From VFMC01 sp040398525 (GTDB lineage: Bacteria; Actinomycetota; Acidimicrobiia; Acidimicrobiales; Ilumatobacteraceae): DNA of 64,000 nt. The position numbers were made by a program, and so were the translations under genes. Below the pieces are notes generated by a model, which saw only the letters and a program-made list of their open reading frames with translations, was not told the origin of the DNA and searched no databases. Within the stretch, counting starts at the first letter, position 1. Each line of letters opens with the position of its first letter. The stretch spans positions 62,001-126,000 of the forward strand of contig JBBATY010000004.1 of NCBI GenBank assembly GCA_040398525.1, read 5' to 3'. Below are positions 40,401 through 48,529 of the stretch, in pieces.

Positions 40401-42812
40401 TCAGCGCATCCGTGTGCCGGCCGGGTCGTACGGGCAGTCCGGCAGCACCCGCGCCGCATAGCGGTCGCCCACGACGGAGACCTCGAGGGGTGCGCCGGCA
40501 TCGAGCGCAGCCGTCTCGACGTAGGCCATCGCCAGGCTCAGCCCCACGGTGTGCCCGAACGCACCCGAGGTGATGTAGCCCACCCGCCGCTCGCCGGACC
40601 ACACCGGCTCCCACCCGCGGGCGTCGGCATCGAGGGTGTCGACGGCCAGCAGCACCAGCCGCTCGGCCGGCGCCGCCTCCGACGCGCGCAGGAACGCGTC
40701 GCGCCCCACGAAGTCGCCCTTGTCGGCCGCCACGTGGCGGTCGAGACCGCACATCTGCGGCGTGACGTTCTGCGCGAACTCGGTGCCCCAGCCACCGTAG
40801 GCCTTCTCGATGCGCAACGAGTCGAGCGCGCGCAGGCCGAACGGGCGCAGGCCGAGGTCGCGCCCGACGCGCATCAGCTCGTGGAACAGCGAGCGGTGCT
40901 GCACGGTGGGCACCGTGATCTCGAGGCCGAACTCGCCGGTGTACGACACGCGGCCGACGAGCGCATCGGTGTAGCCGACCGCCATCTCGGTCATCGAGAA
41001 GAACGGCAGCGACGCAGCCGGGGTGTCGGTGATGGTGAGGGCGTCGAGCACCTCGTGGGCGCGCGGCCCCGACAGGGCGAAGCCCATGTGGTCGTCGCTG
41101 CGGTTGACCACCCGCACCCCTCGCTCGGGCAGGTGCTCGTCGAACCAGCGCTGGTGGAACTCCTGGGCCGAGTACGACCCGACCAGCCAATAGCGGTCGT
41201 CGCCCAGGCAGGCCACCGAGAGGTCGCCCATCAGCGTGCCGCCCCGACCGAGCATCGGCGCCAGGCGGATCCTGCCGACGCCGGGCAGGCGGCAGGCGAG
41301 CATGCGGTCGAGCCAGGCGCGGGCATCGGGGCCCGTCACCTCGTAGCGCGCGTACACCGACGTCTCGAACATGCCGGCCGACTCGCGCGTGGCGCGCACC
41401 TCGTCGGCCACGAGGTCGTGCGCGTTCGAGCGCCGCAGCGTGAGGTGCTCGGTGAAGCCGGGGTCACCGGGAGCGAAGAACGACGGGCTCTCCATGCCCC
41501 ACAGCACGCTGAACCGCGCCCCCTCGCCGACGAGCGCGTCGTAGGCGGGCGACACCTTCGCGGGACGGCCGGCGGGCAGCTCCTCGTTGGGGTAGGCGAT
41601 CACGAAGCGGCGGGCGTAGAACTGCCGTGTCGTGTCGCGCAGGTAGTGCTCGTTGGTGGCGAACGGGCCGAAGCGGGCGATGTCCATGCCGAACACGTCG
41701 AAGCCGGGCTCGCCGTGCACCATCCAGTTCGACAGCGCCAGCGCGATGGCGCTGCCCTGCGAGAAGCCGGCCATGCAGCCGGTGGCCAGCCAGAAGTTGC
41801 GCAGCCCGCGCACCGGCCCGACCAGTGGGTTGCCGTCGGGGGTGAAGGTGAAGGCTCCGTTCACCCAACGCCGGATGCCGACCTCGGCGAGCACCGGGAA
41901 GCGGGCGAAGCCGATCGACAGCTCCGGATCGATGCGCTCGAGGTCGGGCGGGAACAGCTCCATGCCGAACTCCCACGGGGCCCCCTCGGTGGCCCAGTGC
42001 TTGGGGGTGCGCTCGTACACCCCGAGCAGCACGCCACCGCCGTGGGGCTGCAGGTAGGTGAAGCCCTCGAGGTCGGTGATCGAGGGGATCTCCTCGGGCA
42101 GGGCCTGCAGCATCGGCACCTCGTCGGTGACGAGGTAGTGGTGCAGCATGGGCACGAGTGGCAGGTCGATGCCCACCATCCGCCCCACCTTGCGGCCCCA
42201 CAGGCCCCCGGCGTTCACGACGTGCTCGGCGATGACGGTGCCCTGCTCGGTGTCGATCTCCCAGCCCGCCGGCACCTGGCGCAACCCGAGCACCCGGTTG
42301 CGCAGGATCACGTCGGCGCCGCGCTGACGGGCAGCGATGGCGAACGCGTGCGTGGCGCCGTGCGCGTCGACGTAGCCCTCGTGCGGGTCGTAGAGGCCGC
42401 CCACCACACCGGACACGTCGACGATCGGGCACGCCTCGGCGATCTCGGCGGGCGTCATCAGGCGCGACGGGATGTCGAGGGTGGCGTTCATCGCGTGCGC
42501 GTGGCGCAGGAACTCCCACCGCTCGGTGGTGCCGGCCAGGCTGATGCCACCGGTCATGTGCATCCCGATCGGCTGACCGCTCTCGGTCTCGACCTCCTCG
42601 TAGAGGCGGATGCCGTACTCCTGCAGGGCGGCGATGTTCGGGTTGTCGTTGATGGCGTGGAAGCCCGCAGCGGCATGCCAGGTCGAGCCTGCCGTCAGCT
42701 CGGAGCGCTCGATGAGCGCCACGTCGGTCCAGCCTGCCCTGGCCAGGTGGTAGAGCACGCTCACCCCGACGATGCCGCCACCGATGACGACGACGCGGTA
42801 CTGATCCTTCAC
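40401..42812 (-). CDS. Dimethylglycine/sarcosine dehydrogenase-like flavoprotein with GcvT domain
   Basis: 803 residues. N-terminal DAO-type flavin domain: GGGIVG at 11-16 and STWHAAAG at 43-50, in which His46 matches the covalent FAD-attachment His of dimethylglycine dehydrogenase. Residues about 430-800 are the aminomethyltransferase (GcvT) folate domain (DDHMGFALSGPRA and YTGEFGLEITVP). Such enzymes oxidatively demethylate N-methyl amino acids and pass the carbon to tetrahydrofolate. The GTG overlaps the stop of the upstream hydratase gene. It is the fourth gene of the ilvE operon. The exact N-methylated substrate is unknown. Confidence 0.92.
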   Translation of the reverse strand: MKDQYRVVVIGGGIVGVSVLYHLARAGWTDVALIERSELTAGSTWHAAAGFHAINDNPNIAALQEYGIRLYEEVETESGQPIGMHMTGGISLAGTTERWEFLRHAHAMNATLDIPSRLMTPAEIAEACPIVDVSGVVGGLYDPHEGYVDAHGATHAFAIAARQRGADVILRNRVLGLRQVPAGWEIDTEQGTVIAEHVVNAGGLWGRKVGRMVGIDLPLVPMLHHYLVTDEVPMLQALPEEIPSITDLEGFTYLQPHGGGVLLGVYERTPKHWATEGAPWEFGMELFPPDLERIDPELSIGFARFPVLAEVGIRRWVNGAFTFTPDGNPLVGPVRGLRNFWLATGCMAGFSQGSAIALALSNWMVHGEPGFDVFGMDIARFGPFATNEHYLRDTTRQFYARRFVIAYPNEELPAGRPAKVSPAYDALVGEGARFSVLWGMESPSFFAPGDPGFTEHLTLRRSNAHDLVADEVRATRESAGMFETSVYARYEVTGPDARAWLDRMLACRLPGVGRIRLAPMLGRGGTLMGDLSVACLGDDRYWLVGSYSAQEFHQRWFDEHLPERGVRVVNRSDDHMGFALSGPRAHEVLDALTITDTPAASLPFFSMTEMAVGYTDALVGRVSYTGEFGLEITVPTVQHRSLFHELMRVGRDLGLRPFGLRALDSLRIEKAYGGWGTEFAQNVTPQMCGLDRHVAADKGDFVGRDAFLRASEAAPAERLVLLAVDTLDADARGWEPVWSGERRVGYITSGAFGHTVGLSLAMAYVETAALDAGAPLEVSVVGDRYAARVLPDCPYDPAGTRMR

Positions 42813-43609
42813 GAGAACCTCACCTCGATCTCCCCGAAGGGCCCGAACGTAGCGTGCAGCTGCGACCCGGCGGCGACCGCCACCGAGCGGATCGCCGAGC
42901 CGGTGATGACGATGTCGCCGGCCTCGAGCCATCCGCCGAGGCCGTCGAGCTCGTGCAGCCGGTTGGCGAGCCAGGCGAGCGGCGCAGCCGGATGGCCCAT
43001 CACCTCGCTGCTCATCCCCGTCTGGGCCACCCCGTCGACGGTCATTGCGATCTCGATCGACCCGAGGTCGACGGCATCGGGCGCCAGCACGACGTCGCCG
43101 AGCACGACCCGCCCGGCCCCGGCATTGTCGGCGATCGAGTCGACCGCCTTGGCACGCATCGCGCCCACTCGACTGTCGATCACCTCGATCGCGGCACGCA
43201 CCGACCGCGTAGCGGCGAGCGCGTCGTGCACGGTGACCCCGGGCCCGCGCAGCGGACGGTCGAGCTCGAACGCCAACTCGGCCTCCACGCGCGCGTCGGA
43301 GAACGTGCTCACCGGCACCACGTCGCCGGCAGCCACGAAGACGTCGTCGAGCAGCTGGCCGAAGTCGGGCCCGCTCATCCCGTACATCTGCTGCATCGCC
43401 ACGGACGTGAACCCGATCTTGTGCCCCTTGGGTGCGTGGCCGTCGGCGATCAGCAGGTCGACCAACCGACGCCGGATGCGGTAGGCGTCGTCGAAGGTGT
43501 AGTCGATCTCTTCACTCGGCGGGGGCACGAGGCCGCGGCCGAGGCGCTTGGCCTCGTAGAGCCGTGCTGCCAGGGCTGCGTGCTGGTCGTCGGTGAGCAG
43601 GGTGGTCAT
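42809..43609 (-). CDS. 2-keto-4-pentenoate hydratase/fumarylacetoacetate hydrolase family protein
   Basis: 266 residues of the MhpD-like hydratase group: KIGFTSVAMQQMYGMSGPDFG near 70-90 and the metal-binding acidic residues in ARVEAELAFEL near 113. The family hydrates 2-oxopent-4-enoates from aromatic ring cleavage or decarboxylates oxalocrotonate. Its start overlaps the stop of the deiminase gene (ATGA). No ring-cleavage dioxygenase is adjacent, so its role within an amino-acid operon is unclear. Confidence 0.9.
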   Translation of the reverse strand: MTTLLTDDQHAALAARLYEAKRLGRGLVPPPSEEIDYTFDDAYRIRRRLVDLLIADGHAPKGHKIGFTSVAMQQMYGMSGPDFGQLLDDVFVAAGDVVPVSTFSDARVEAELAFELDRPLRGPGVTVHDALAATRSVRAAIEVIDSRVGAMRAKAVDSIADNAGAGRVVLGDVVLAPDAVDLGSIEIAMTVDGVAQTGMSSEVMGHPAAPLAWLANRLHELDGLGGWLEAGDIVITGSAIRSVAVAAGSQLHATFGPFGEIEVRFS

Positions 43610-44637
43610 CGCGCTCCCTCGTGATCGATGCTGACGGCGCCGACAGCCGGCACCTGCTGGGTGATGCAGTGGATGGCGCCGCCGTGGATCGGATGGGCGC
43701 GCATCCGCAGCGGGATGGTCTCGCGGTCGGGGAACGCCGCCGCGATCAGGGCGACGACCTCGGCATCGAGGTCCGGGTCCTCGTCGGGCACCGGCACCAG
43801 GACGGCGCCGTTGCACAGGTAGAAGTTGAGGTACGACCCGATCACGGTCTGCTCGCCGTGGTGGATCGTCGCCACGTACGGCACATCGATCACCTCGATC
43901 CCGGCGGCTTCGAGGATCGCCTTGTTGGTGCGGTGGATGTCGGCCGACTCGTCGTCGGGCCCGAACGGAGCCATCAGCAGGGCGCGCCGCTCGTCGACGA
44001 ACTGCAGGATCAGGTCGGTGTGCCCGTCGGAGTTGGTCGGGCCGCGGTCGAACAGCGGACCACCGGGCAGCCAGATCATCCGCTCGAGGCCGAACCCGTC
44101 GAGGAGGCGCTCGGTGACGGTCTGCTTGTCGAGGTGCCAGTTGCGGTTGGGGTTGAGCACGCAGTGCTCGGTGGCCACGAGGACGTCGCGGCCGTTGGTG
44201 GCGATCGCGCCGCCCTCCATCACCACGTCGATCGGCTCGACGTGGTGGCCGAGCTGGCGCGCCAACGTGGCCCCGGCGCGGGCGTCGCGGTCGCGCTTGG
44301 CGTGGCGCTCGCCGTACGAGTTGAACACCAGGTGCCGCGCCTCGATGCGCCGACCGTCGGTGACGTAGATCGGCCCGTTGTCGCGCGACCACGAGCCGTC
44401 CATCGGGATGACCCGGATGTCGACCTCGGCCGGCAAGCGACGGCGGGCATCAGCCGCCCCCTCTTCGTCGGCGGCCACCATTGTGAGCGGCTCGAACGCA
44501 GCGATCGTGGTGGCGACGCGATGGCTCTCGTCGCGCACCTCGTCGAACCACTCGCCCCACATGGTCCGCCGGCACGGCCAGAACATGATCGTCCGCTCGT
44601 GATGAGCCCACTCCGGCGCCAGGGTGAGCCGGCTCAT
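43606..44637 (-). CDS. Agmatine deiminase / peptidylarginine deiminase family enzyme
   Basis: 343 residues. The guanidine-modifying fold has its active-site residues MEGGAI near 140, DGHTD near 213 and the nucleophile Cys324 in GGAIHCITQQ. Bacterial members convert agmatine to N-carbamoylputrescine plus ammonia, or act on arginine. The ATG overlaps the ilvE stop (ATGA). No carbamoylputrescine amidohydrolase is in the window, so the classical putrescine pathway is not supported by context. Confidence 0.9.
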   Translation of the reverse strand: MSRLTLAPEWAHHERTIMFWPCRRTMWGEWFDEVRDESHRVATTIAAFEPLTMVAADEEGAADARRRLPAEVDIRVIPMDGSWSRDNGPIYVTDGRRIEARHLVFNSYGERHAKRDRDARAGATLARQLGHHVEPIDVVMEGGAIATNGRDVLVATEHCVLNPNRNWHLDKQTVTERLLDGFGLERMIWLPGGPLFDRGPTNSDGHTDLILQFVDERRALLMAPFGPDDESADIHRTNKAILEAAGIEVIDVPYVATIHHGEQTVIGSYLNFYLCNGAVLVPVPDEDPDLDAEVVALIAAAFPDRETIPLRMRAHPIHGGAIHCITQQVPAVGAVSIDHEGAR

Positions 44638-45551
44638 CGGCAGCGCTCCGCCCAGTGGTCGTAGCGCGGATCCTCGCCCCGCGTGGCGCGCGAGTAGGCC
44701 TCGGCGACGGCCCTCGTGATCGGCCCCGGGCAGGGCAACTCACGGTCGTCGACCGAGCGGACCGAGCCCACCTCGGCCGCGGTGCCGCAGGTGAACATCT
44801 CGTCGGCGATGTACAGGTCGGAACGGGCCAGATCGCTCACCACCACCGGCACCCCGAGGTCGCCGAGGATCGTGCGCACCGAGTGCTGGGTGAGCCCTTC
44901 CAGCGCGCCGGCCGACAGCGGCGGGGTGTACACCACACCGTTGCGCACGACGAAGATGTTCTCGCCTGCGCACTCGCTCACCAGGCCCTGCGGGTTCAAG
45001 ATGACCGCCCCGTCGTAGCCGGCGCGGATCGCCTCGGTCTGGGCGAGCGACGAGTTCACGTAGTTGCCGCAGGTCTTGGCCGCGGGCGGCATCGTGTTGT
45101 GGTCGTGCCGCCGCCACGACGAGATCTTCAGGCGCACACCCCGCTCGAGCACATCCATGCCGTGCAGCGGCGCCCACGCCCAGCAGGCGATGCTCACGTC
45201 GACGGGGCAGGGCAGGGTGTTCAGGCCCATCTCGCCGTAGCCGTAGTAGGCGAGCGGGCGCACGTAGCAGCTGTCGAGGCCGGTGGCGAGCACGGTCTGC
45301 TTGGCCGCGTCGACGAGCTCGGCGACGCTGTACGGAATCGGCATGAGCAGGATCTGCGCCGAGCGGTGCAGGCGCTCGATGTGCTCGGTGAGGCGGAACA
45401 CGGCAGGGCCGTCGGCGGTCGGGTAGGCACGCATGCCTTCGAACACCCCGGTTCCGTAGTGGAGGGTGTGGGTGAGCACATGGACCTGGGCCTTGTCCCA
45501 GTCGACGAGCTCGCCGTTCATCCAGATCTTCGCCGTCGCGGTGATCGGCAT
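44634..45551 (-). CDS. ilvE: Branched-chain amino-acid aminotransferase
   Basis: 305 residues of fold type IV PLP enzymes. The N-terminus KIWMNGELVDWDKAQVHVL and LHYGTGVFEGMRAY near 30-43 are typical, and the PLP Lys is K159 in PPAAKTCGNYVNS. It transfers the amino group between leucine, isoleucine or valine and 2-oxoglutarate. D-amino-acid transaminase or lyase members share the fold, but the length and motifs fit IlvE best. First gene of the ilvE-deiminase-hydratase-demethylase operon, with AAGGGGG as ribosome site and a clear promoter upstream. Confidence 0.92.
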   Translation of the reverse strand: MPITATAKIWMNGELVDWDKAQVHVLTHTLHYGTGVFEGMRAYPTADGPAVFRLTEHIERLHRSAQILLMPIPYSVAELVDAAKQTVLATGLDSCYVRPLAYYGYGEMGLNTLPCPVDVSIACWAWAPLHGMDVLERGVRLKISSWRRHDHNTMPPAAKTCGNYVNSSLAQTEAIRAGYDGAVILNPQGLVSECAGENIFVVRNGVVYTPPLSAGALEGLTQHSVRTILGDLGVPVVVSDLARSDLYIADEMFTCGTAAEVGSVRSVDDRELPCPGPITRAVAEAYSRATRGEDPRYDHWAERCR

Positions 45552-45601
45552 CGATGCCCCCTTCGTTCGACCGGCTGGCCGCCGGACGCTGCCCCTGCAG
45601 T

Positions 45602-45631
45602 ATTAGAGCATCGTGTGTTGCTCTGATGCAA
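45602..45631 (-). promoter_or_regulatory. ilvE promoter with a palindrome between -35 and -10
   Basis: On the minus strand TTGCAT (45626-45631), 18 bp spacer and TCTAAT (45602-45607). Start would be near 45594, giving a leader of about 43 nt. An inverted repeat AGAGCA...TGCTCT at 45605-45624 spans the spacer, as expected for a repressor site; the two IclR genes just upstream are natural candidates. Confidence 0.6.
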
Positions 45632-45651
45632 CAGGTTCGTCGCGCTCAGGG

Positions 45652-46410
45652 TCAGCGCTGCAGCTCCCCGGACACCTCGGCGGCAGCGTCGAGCACCGCC
45701 GCCACCAGCTCGGCGACGTGCTGCTCGACACGGAAGGCCGGTCCAGCCACGGTGATGGCGGCGAGCACGGCACCGTCGGGGTCGCGCACGGGCGCAGCCA
45801 CGGCGGTGACATCCGGGTCGAGCTCGCGTTCGGCGACGGCGAAACCGTCGCGACGCGTCTCCGCGACGCGGACCAGCAGGTCGTCGAGCGTCACCGGAGC
45901 GTTCGGGCCGGCCACCGACAGCGGCTCGGGGCCGACGAGGCCGACGATCTCGGCGTCGGAGAACGGCGCCAGCAGCACGCGTCCGGCGGCCGTGCAGTAG
46001 AGCGGAGTCCGTCGTCCGGTCCAGCCCACCGATTGCACCGTGCTCGACGAGGCGACGCTGTCGACCGCGAGCACCTGTCGCTCGTGGAACACCACCAGGT
46101 CGACCCGCTCGCCGACCGCGGCGGCCAACGACTCGACGACGGGGTGGGCGACGGCCAGCAGCTTCGGGGCGCCGGCGCGAGCGGCGAGGGCCAGCATCGC
46201 CGGTCCGACGGCGAATTCGAGGGTCTGCCCATCGCGATCGGCGAGGTCCTCGCGTACCAGCGCTGCGAGGCCGCGGGAGATCTGCGACTTCTCGCGCCGG
46301 ACCCGGGCTGCCATGGCGACGACGCCCAGCCCACGGCCGGTGGCCGCCTCGTTGTCGAGCAGCGCGGCGAGCAGCTCGAGGCGCCGACCGATGTTGCTGT
46401 GCACGCTCAC
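45652..46410 (-). CDS. IclR family transcriptional regulator (second of two)
   Basis: 252 residues. Winged helix at the N-terminus (VAMAARVRREKSQISRGLAAL near 32-52), then the IclR effector domain (VDLVVFHERQVLAVD, GWTGRRTPLYCTAAGRVLLA near 120-140). The GTG start overlaps the stop of the preceding IclR gene (GTGA). It lies directly upstream of the ilvE promoter and palindrome, so control of that operon is likely. The effector could be an amino acid or its 2-oxoacid. Confidence 0.9.
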   Translation of the reverse strand: MSVHSNIGRRLELLAALLDNEAATGRGLGVVAMAARVRREKSQISRGLAALVREDLADRDGQTLEFAVGPAMLALAARAGAPKLLAVAHPVVESLAAAVGERVDLVVFHERQVLAVDSVASSSTVQSVGWTGRRTPLYCTAAGRVLLAPFSDAEIVGLVGPEPLSVAGPNAPVTLDDLLVRVAETRRDGFAVAERELDPDVTAVAAPVRDPDGAVLAAITVAGPAFRVEQHVAELVAAVLDAAAEVSGELQR

Positions 46411-47219
46411 CTCGGCACCACCGGCGTCGATCGCCGGCCGTCGGGCCGAGCGGCGGTGTGACCGAGCAGCACCGACAGCTCTGCCGCCGCCGACACCACA
46501 GCCGCGACGAGCTCGGCCGACCGGCTCATCAGGCGCGGCGCCGGACCGACCACAACAATGGCGCCGGCGAGGCGGCCCTGGAAGTCGCGGACCGGCGCGC
46601 CGATCGAGGCCACACCGGCTTCGACCTGTTCGTCGAGCACGCACACTCCGTTGCTGCGGGCCAGCTCGATCTGTGCCTCGAGCTCGGCAAGATCGCGCAA
46701 GGTGCGCCCACCGATCGCTGGCGGCAGCGGCTGGGCACCGACGAGCCGGCGCAACTCGGCCGCCGAGAGGTCCATCAGCAGCACGGGCCCGGCGTCGCCG
46801 CGGACGACCGGCTGACTACGCCCGAGCCACGAGACACTGCGGACCGACACCCCGGGCACCGCCTCGGCGACGGTGATCGACTGCGAGCCGTGCCGACGCA
46901 CGAGATAGGCGCTCTCGTCGTGCTCGGCAGCCAGTCGGTCGAGCAGGGGCTGCCCGCGATCGACCAGCCGCCGCTCGACCAGACGTGCCGCGGTAGCGAA
47001 GAACCCCCACGACAACTGCAGGTGCCGGTCGTCGCGCCGCTCGACGAGGCCGAGCTCGCACAGGTCGTCGACGACGCGCGACACCAGGCCTCGGTCGCGG
47101 CCGGTGAGTGCCGCGAGCCGGGCGGGGGTGAGCGGCTCGGCGCTGTCGTGATGGGCGATCGCCTGCAGCAGGTCGAGGCCACACGCCGAGGCGTCCTGCG
47201 GGGCCGCACGGCGAGCCAT
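46407..47219 (-). CDS. IclR family transcriptional regulator (first of two)
   Basis: 270 residues. Winged helix with LTPARLAALTGRDRGLVSRV near 30-50, effector domain with SVSWLGRSQPVVRGDAGPVLL near 128-148 and VASIGAPVRDFQG near 205. It is related to the downstream IclR gene, probably a tandem duplication that has diverged, since identity is low by eye. The ATG has TAGCAT 6 nt upstream and no ribosome site. Confidence 0.9.
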   Translation of the reverse strand: MARRAAPQDASACGLDLLQAIAHHDSAEPLTPARLAALTGRDRGLVSRVVDDLCELGLVERRDDRHLQLSWGFFATAARLVERRLVDRGQPLLDRLAAEHDESAYLVRRHGSQSITVAEAVPGVSVRSVSWLGRSQPVVRGDAGPVLLMDLSAAELRRLVGAQPLPPAIGGRTLRDLAELEAQIELARSNGVCVLDEQVEAGVASIGAPVRDFQGRLAGAIVVVGPAPRLMSRSAELVAAVVSAAAELSVLLGHTAARPDGRRSTPVVPR

Positions 47220-47225
47220 GGCCGG

Positions 47226-47231
47226 ATGCTA
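47226..47231 (-). promoter_or_regulatory. Leaderless -10 hexamer TAGCAT
   Basis: Reads TAGCAT on the minus strand, 6 nt before the IclR start at 47219. Confidence 0.4.
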
Positions 47232-47247
47232 GCCGTGGTCCGGATAC

Positions 47248-47265
47248 CCCTCGCCCGGCCGAGGG
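47248..47265 (-). terminator. Hairpin between the tyrosine operon and the IclR pair
   Basis: CCCTCG and CGAGGG with a 6-base loop; a second dyad AGCGG/CCGCT at 47276-47287. Both are past the stop of the flavoprotein gene at 47294. They probably end the hppD-fahA-hmgA-flavoprotein transcript. Confidence 0.45.
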
Positions 47266-47293
47266 TCTGCAGGACAGCGGGGCCGCTCCAGCG

Positions 47294-48487
47294 TCACGGG
47301 CGGAGGCGGAACGATCCGGCCCCCAGCACGGGGTCGCGCCAACTGCCATCGATGGCCAGCGCCGCGGCCAGCGCACCGACCGCGTCGCCGCTCTTGGCCG
47401 CATAGCCGTTGCAGCCCGTCGCGACCACCAGGCCGTGGGCGAGGTGATCGACGTACGGGAACCCACTCGGCGTGTCGGTGATGAGGCACGGATGGGTCTG
47501 CCAGGTGTGGGAAACCAGACCAGGCACCACGGCTTCGGTGAGCTCGCGCAGATCGGCCAGGTCGGCGAGGTGCTCGTCGCTGCGCATCCACGTCCGCCGG
47601 GCTGCGGCATCGTCGGCACGCAGCAGCTGGTGGCGTGTCGCGCCGAGCTTGATGCGCACGGTCCCGTCCGGGTAGTCGGTGGGCGGGACGAGATAGACGT
47701 CGGCGAAGCGCGGGTGGTCGACGGGGGCGAGCAGGCTCGGCATGCCGGCCAGACGGCGCTGCTCGGCGACGTCGACCACGGCCGTCACCACCACCTCGGG
47801 CCGCACTGCGACCTCGACCGGACCGATCGGGGCGAGCAGCTCGTCGGTGTGCGGTCCGCCGGCCACCACCACCCGGCCGGTGTCGAGCACCCGACCCGCA
47901 GAGGTGTGCACGCGCCAGCCGCGACCCGCGAGCTGCTCGAGGCGAACCACCTCGTCGGCCAGGACGCGCGCCCCGTCGGCAGTCGCCGTGGCGAGCTGGG
48001 CGCGGATCATCCGGCGCGGATCGACGTGGCCCGCCGGTGCGGGCTCGACGAACACGGCGATGGCCGAACCGGGCGAGAGCCGCGGGTCGACGTCGACCGT
48101 GCGAACGATGCCCTTCCCCACCGGGCCGAGGCGATCGGCGACGGCCTCGATCGCCGAGGCTTCGTCCTCGTCGGCAACGGCGTAGACGACGCCGACCGGC
48201 CGGTGGAAGCCGACCCCTGAGCGCTGCTCGAGCAGCGGGTAATCGGCGATCGCACGCCGGGCCAACTCGGCCCACTCGAAGGTGGCGTCGACGTGACGGG
48301 TCACCCGTCCCGAGTCGTAGTGGCTGGCGAAGGGCCCGGAATGCTCGGCGAACACCGCCGGTTCGACCGAGCCGATGCCGACGCAGCGCAGCCCACGAGC
48401 CGCCACGTGGCGCAACGCGCCGGCACCCATCGGCCCGAGGCCGATGACCACCAGTTCGACACCTCCGTGGTCGGTGCCTGCGGACAT
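47294..48487 (-). CDS. FAD-dependent oxidoreductase of the sarcosine/D-amino-acid oxidase family
   Basis: 397 residues. The FAD Rossmann motif is GLGPMG at 16-21, followed by VDPRRMIRAQL and a C-terminal GCNGYAAKSGDAVG near 357 typical of DAO-fold proteins such as MSOX and SolA. It is the last gene after hmgA, 42 bases downstream, and may be co-transcribed, though TACCAT 6 nt before the ATG (inside a hairpin) suggests it can be expressed alone. It probably oxidises an N-methyl amino acid or other amine. No His or Cys for covalent FAD is obvious. Confidence 0.87.
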   Translation of the reverse strand: MSAGTDHGGVELVVIGLGPMGAGALRHVAARGLRCVGIGSVEPAVFAEHSGPFASHYDSGRVTRHVDATFEWAELARRAIADYPLLEQRSGVGFHRPVGVVYAVADEDEASAIEAVADRLGPVGKGIVRTVDVDPRLSPGSAIAVFVEPAPAGHVDPRRMIRAQLATATADGARVLADEVVRLEQLAGRGWRVHTSAGRVLDTGRVVVAGGPHTDELLAPIGPVEVAVRPEVVVTAVVDVAEQRRLAGMPSLLAPVDHPRFADVYLVPPTDYPDGTVRIKLGATRHQLLRADDAAARRTWMRSDEHLADLADLRELTEAVVPGLVSHTWQTHPCLITDTPSGFPYVDHLAHGLVVATGCNGYAAKSGDAVGALAAALAIDGSWRDPVLGAGSFRLRP

Positions 48488-48491
48488 GGGC

Positions 48492-48506
48492 CGATGGTAC
48501 CCATCG
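48492..48506. promoter_or_regulatory. 6-bp dyad overlapping a -10-like TACCAT before the flavoprotein gene
   Basis: CGATGG and CCATCG with a 3-base centre. The minus-strand TACCAT (48494-48499) within it is 6 nt before the ATG at 48487. It may be an operator on a leaderless promoter or an mRNA hairpin. Confidence 0.35.
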
Positions 48507-48529
48507 AGTTGCACCAGCGAGCGGGCCGC

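Noticed and set aside
40392..43484. Plus-strand open frame of over 1000 codons
   Set aside because: Shadow of the minus-strand flavoenzyme and hydratase genes; it has His/Arg/Gly-rich composition with no recognisable domain.
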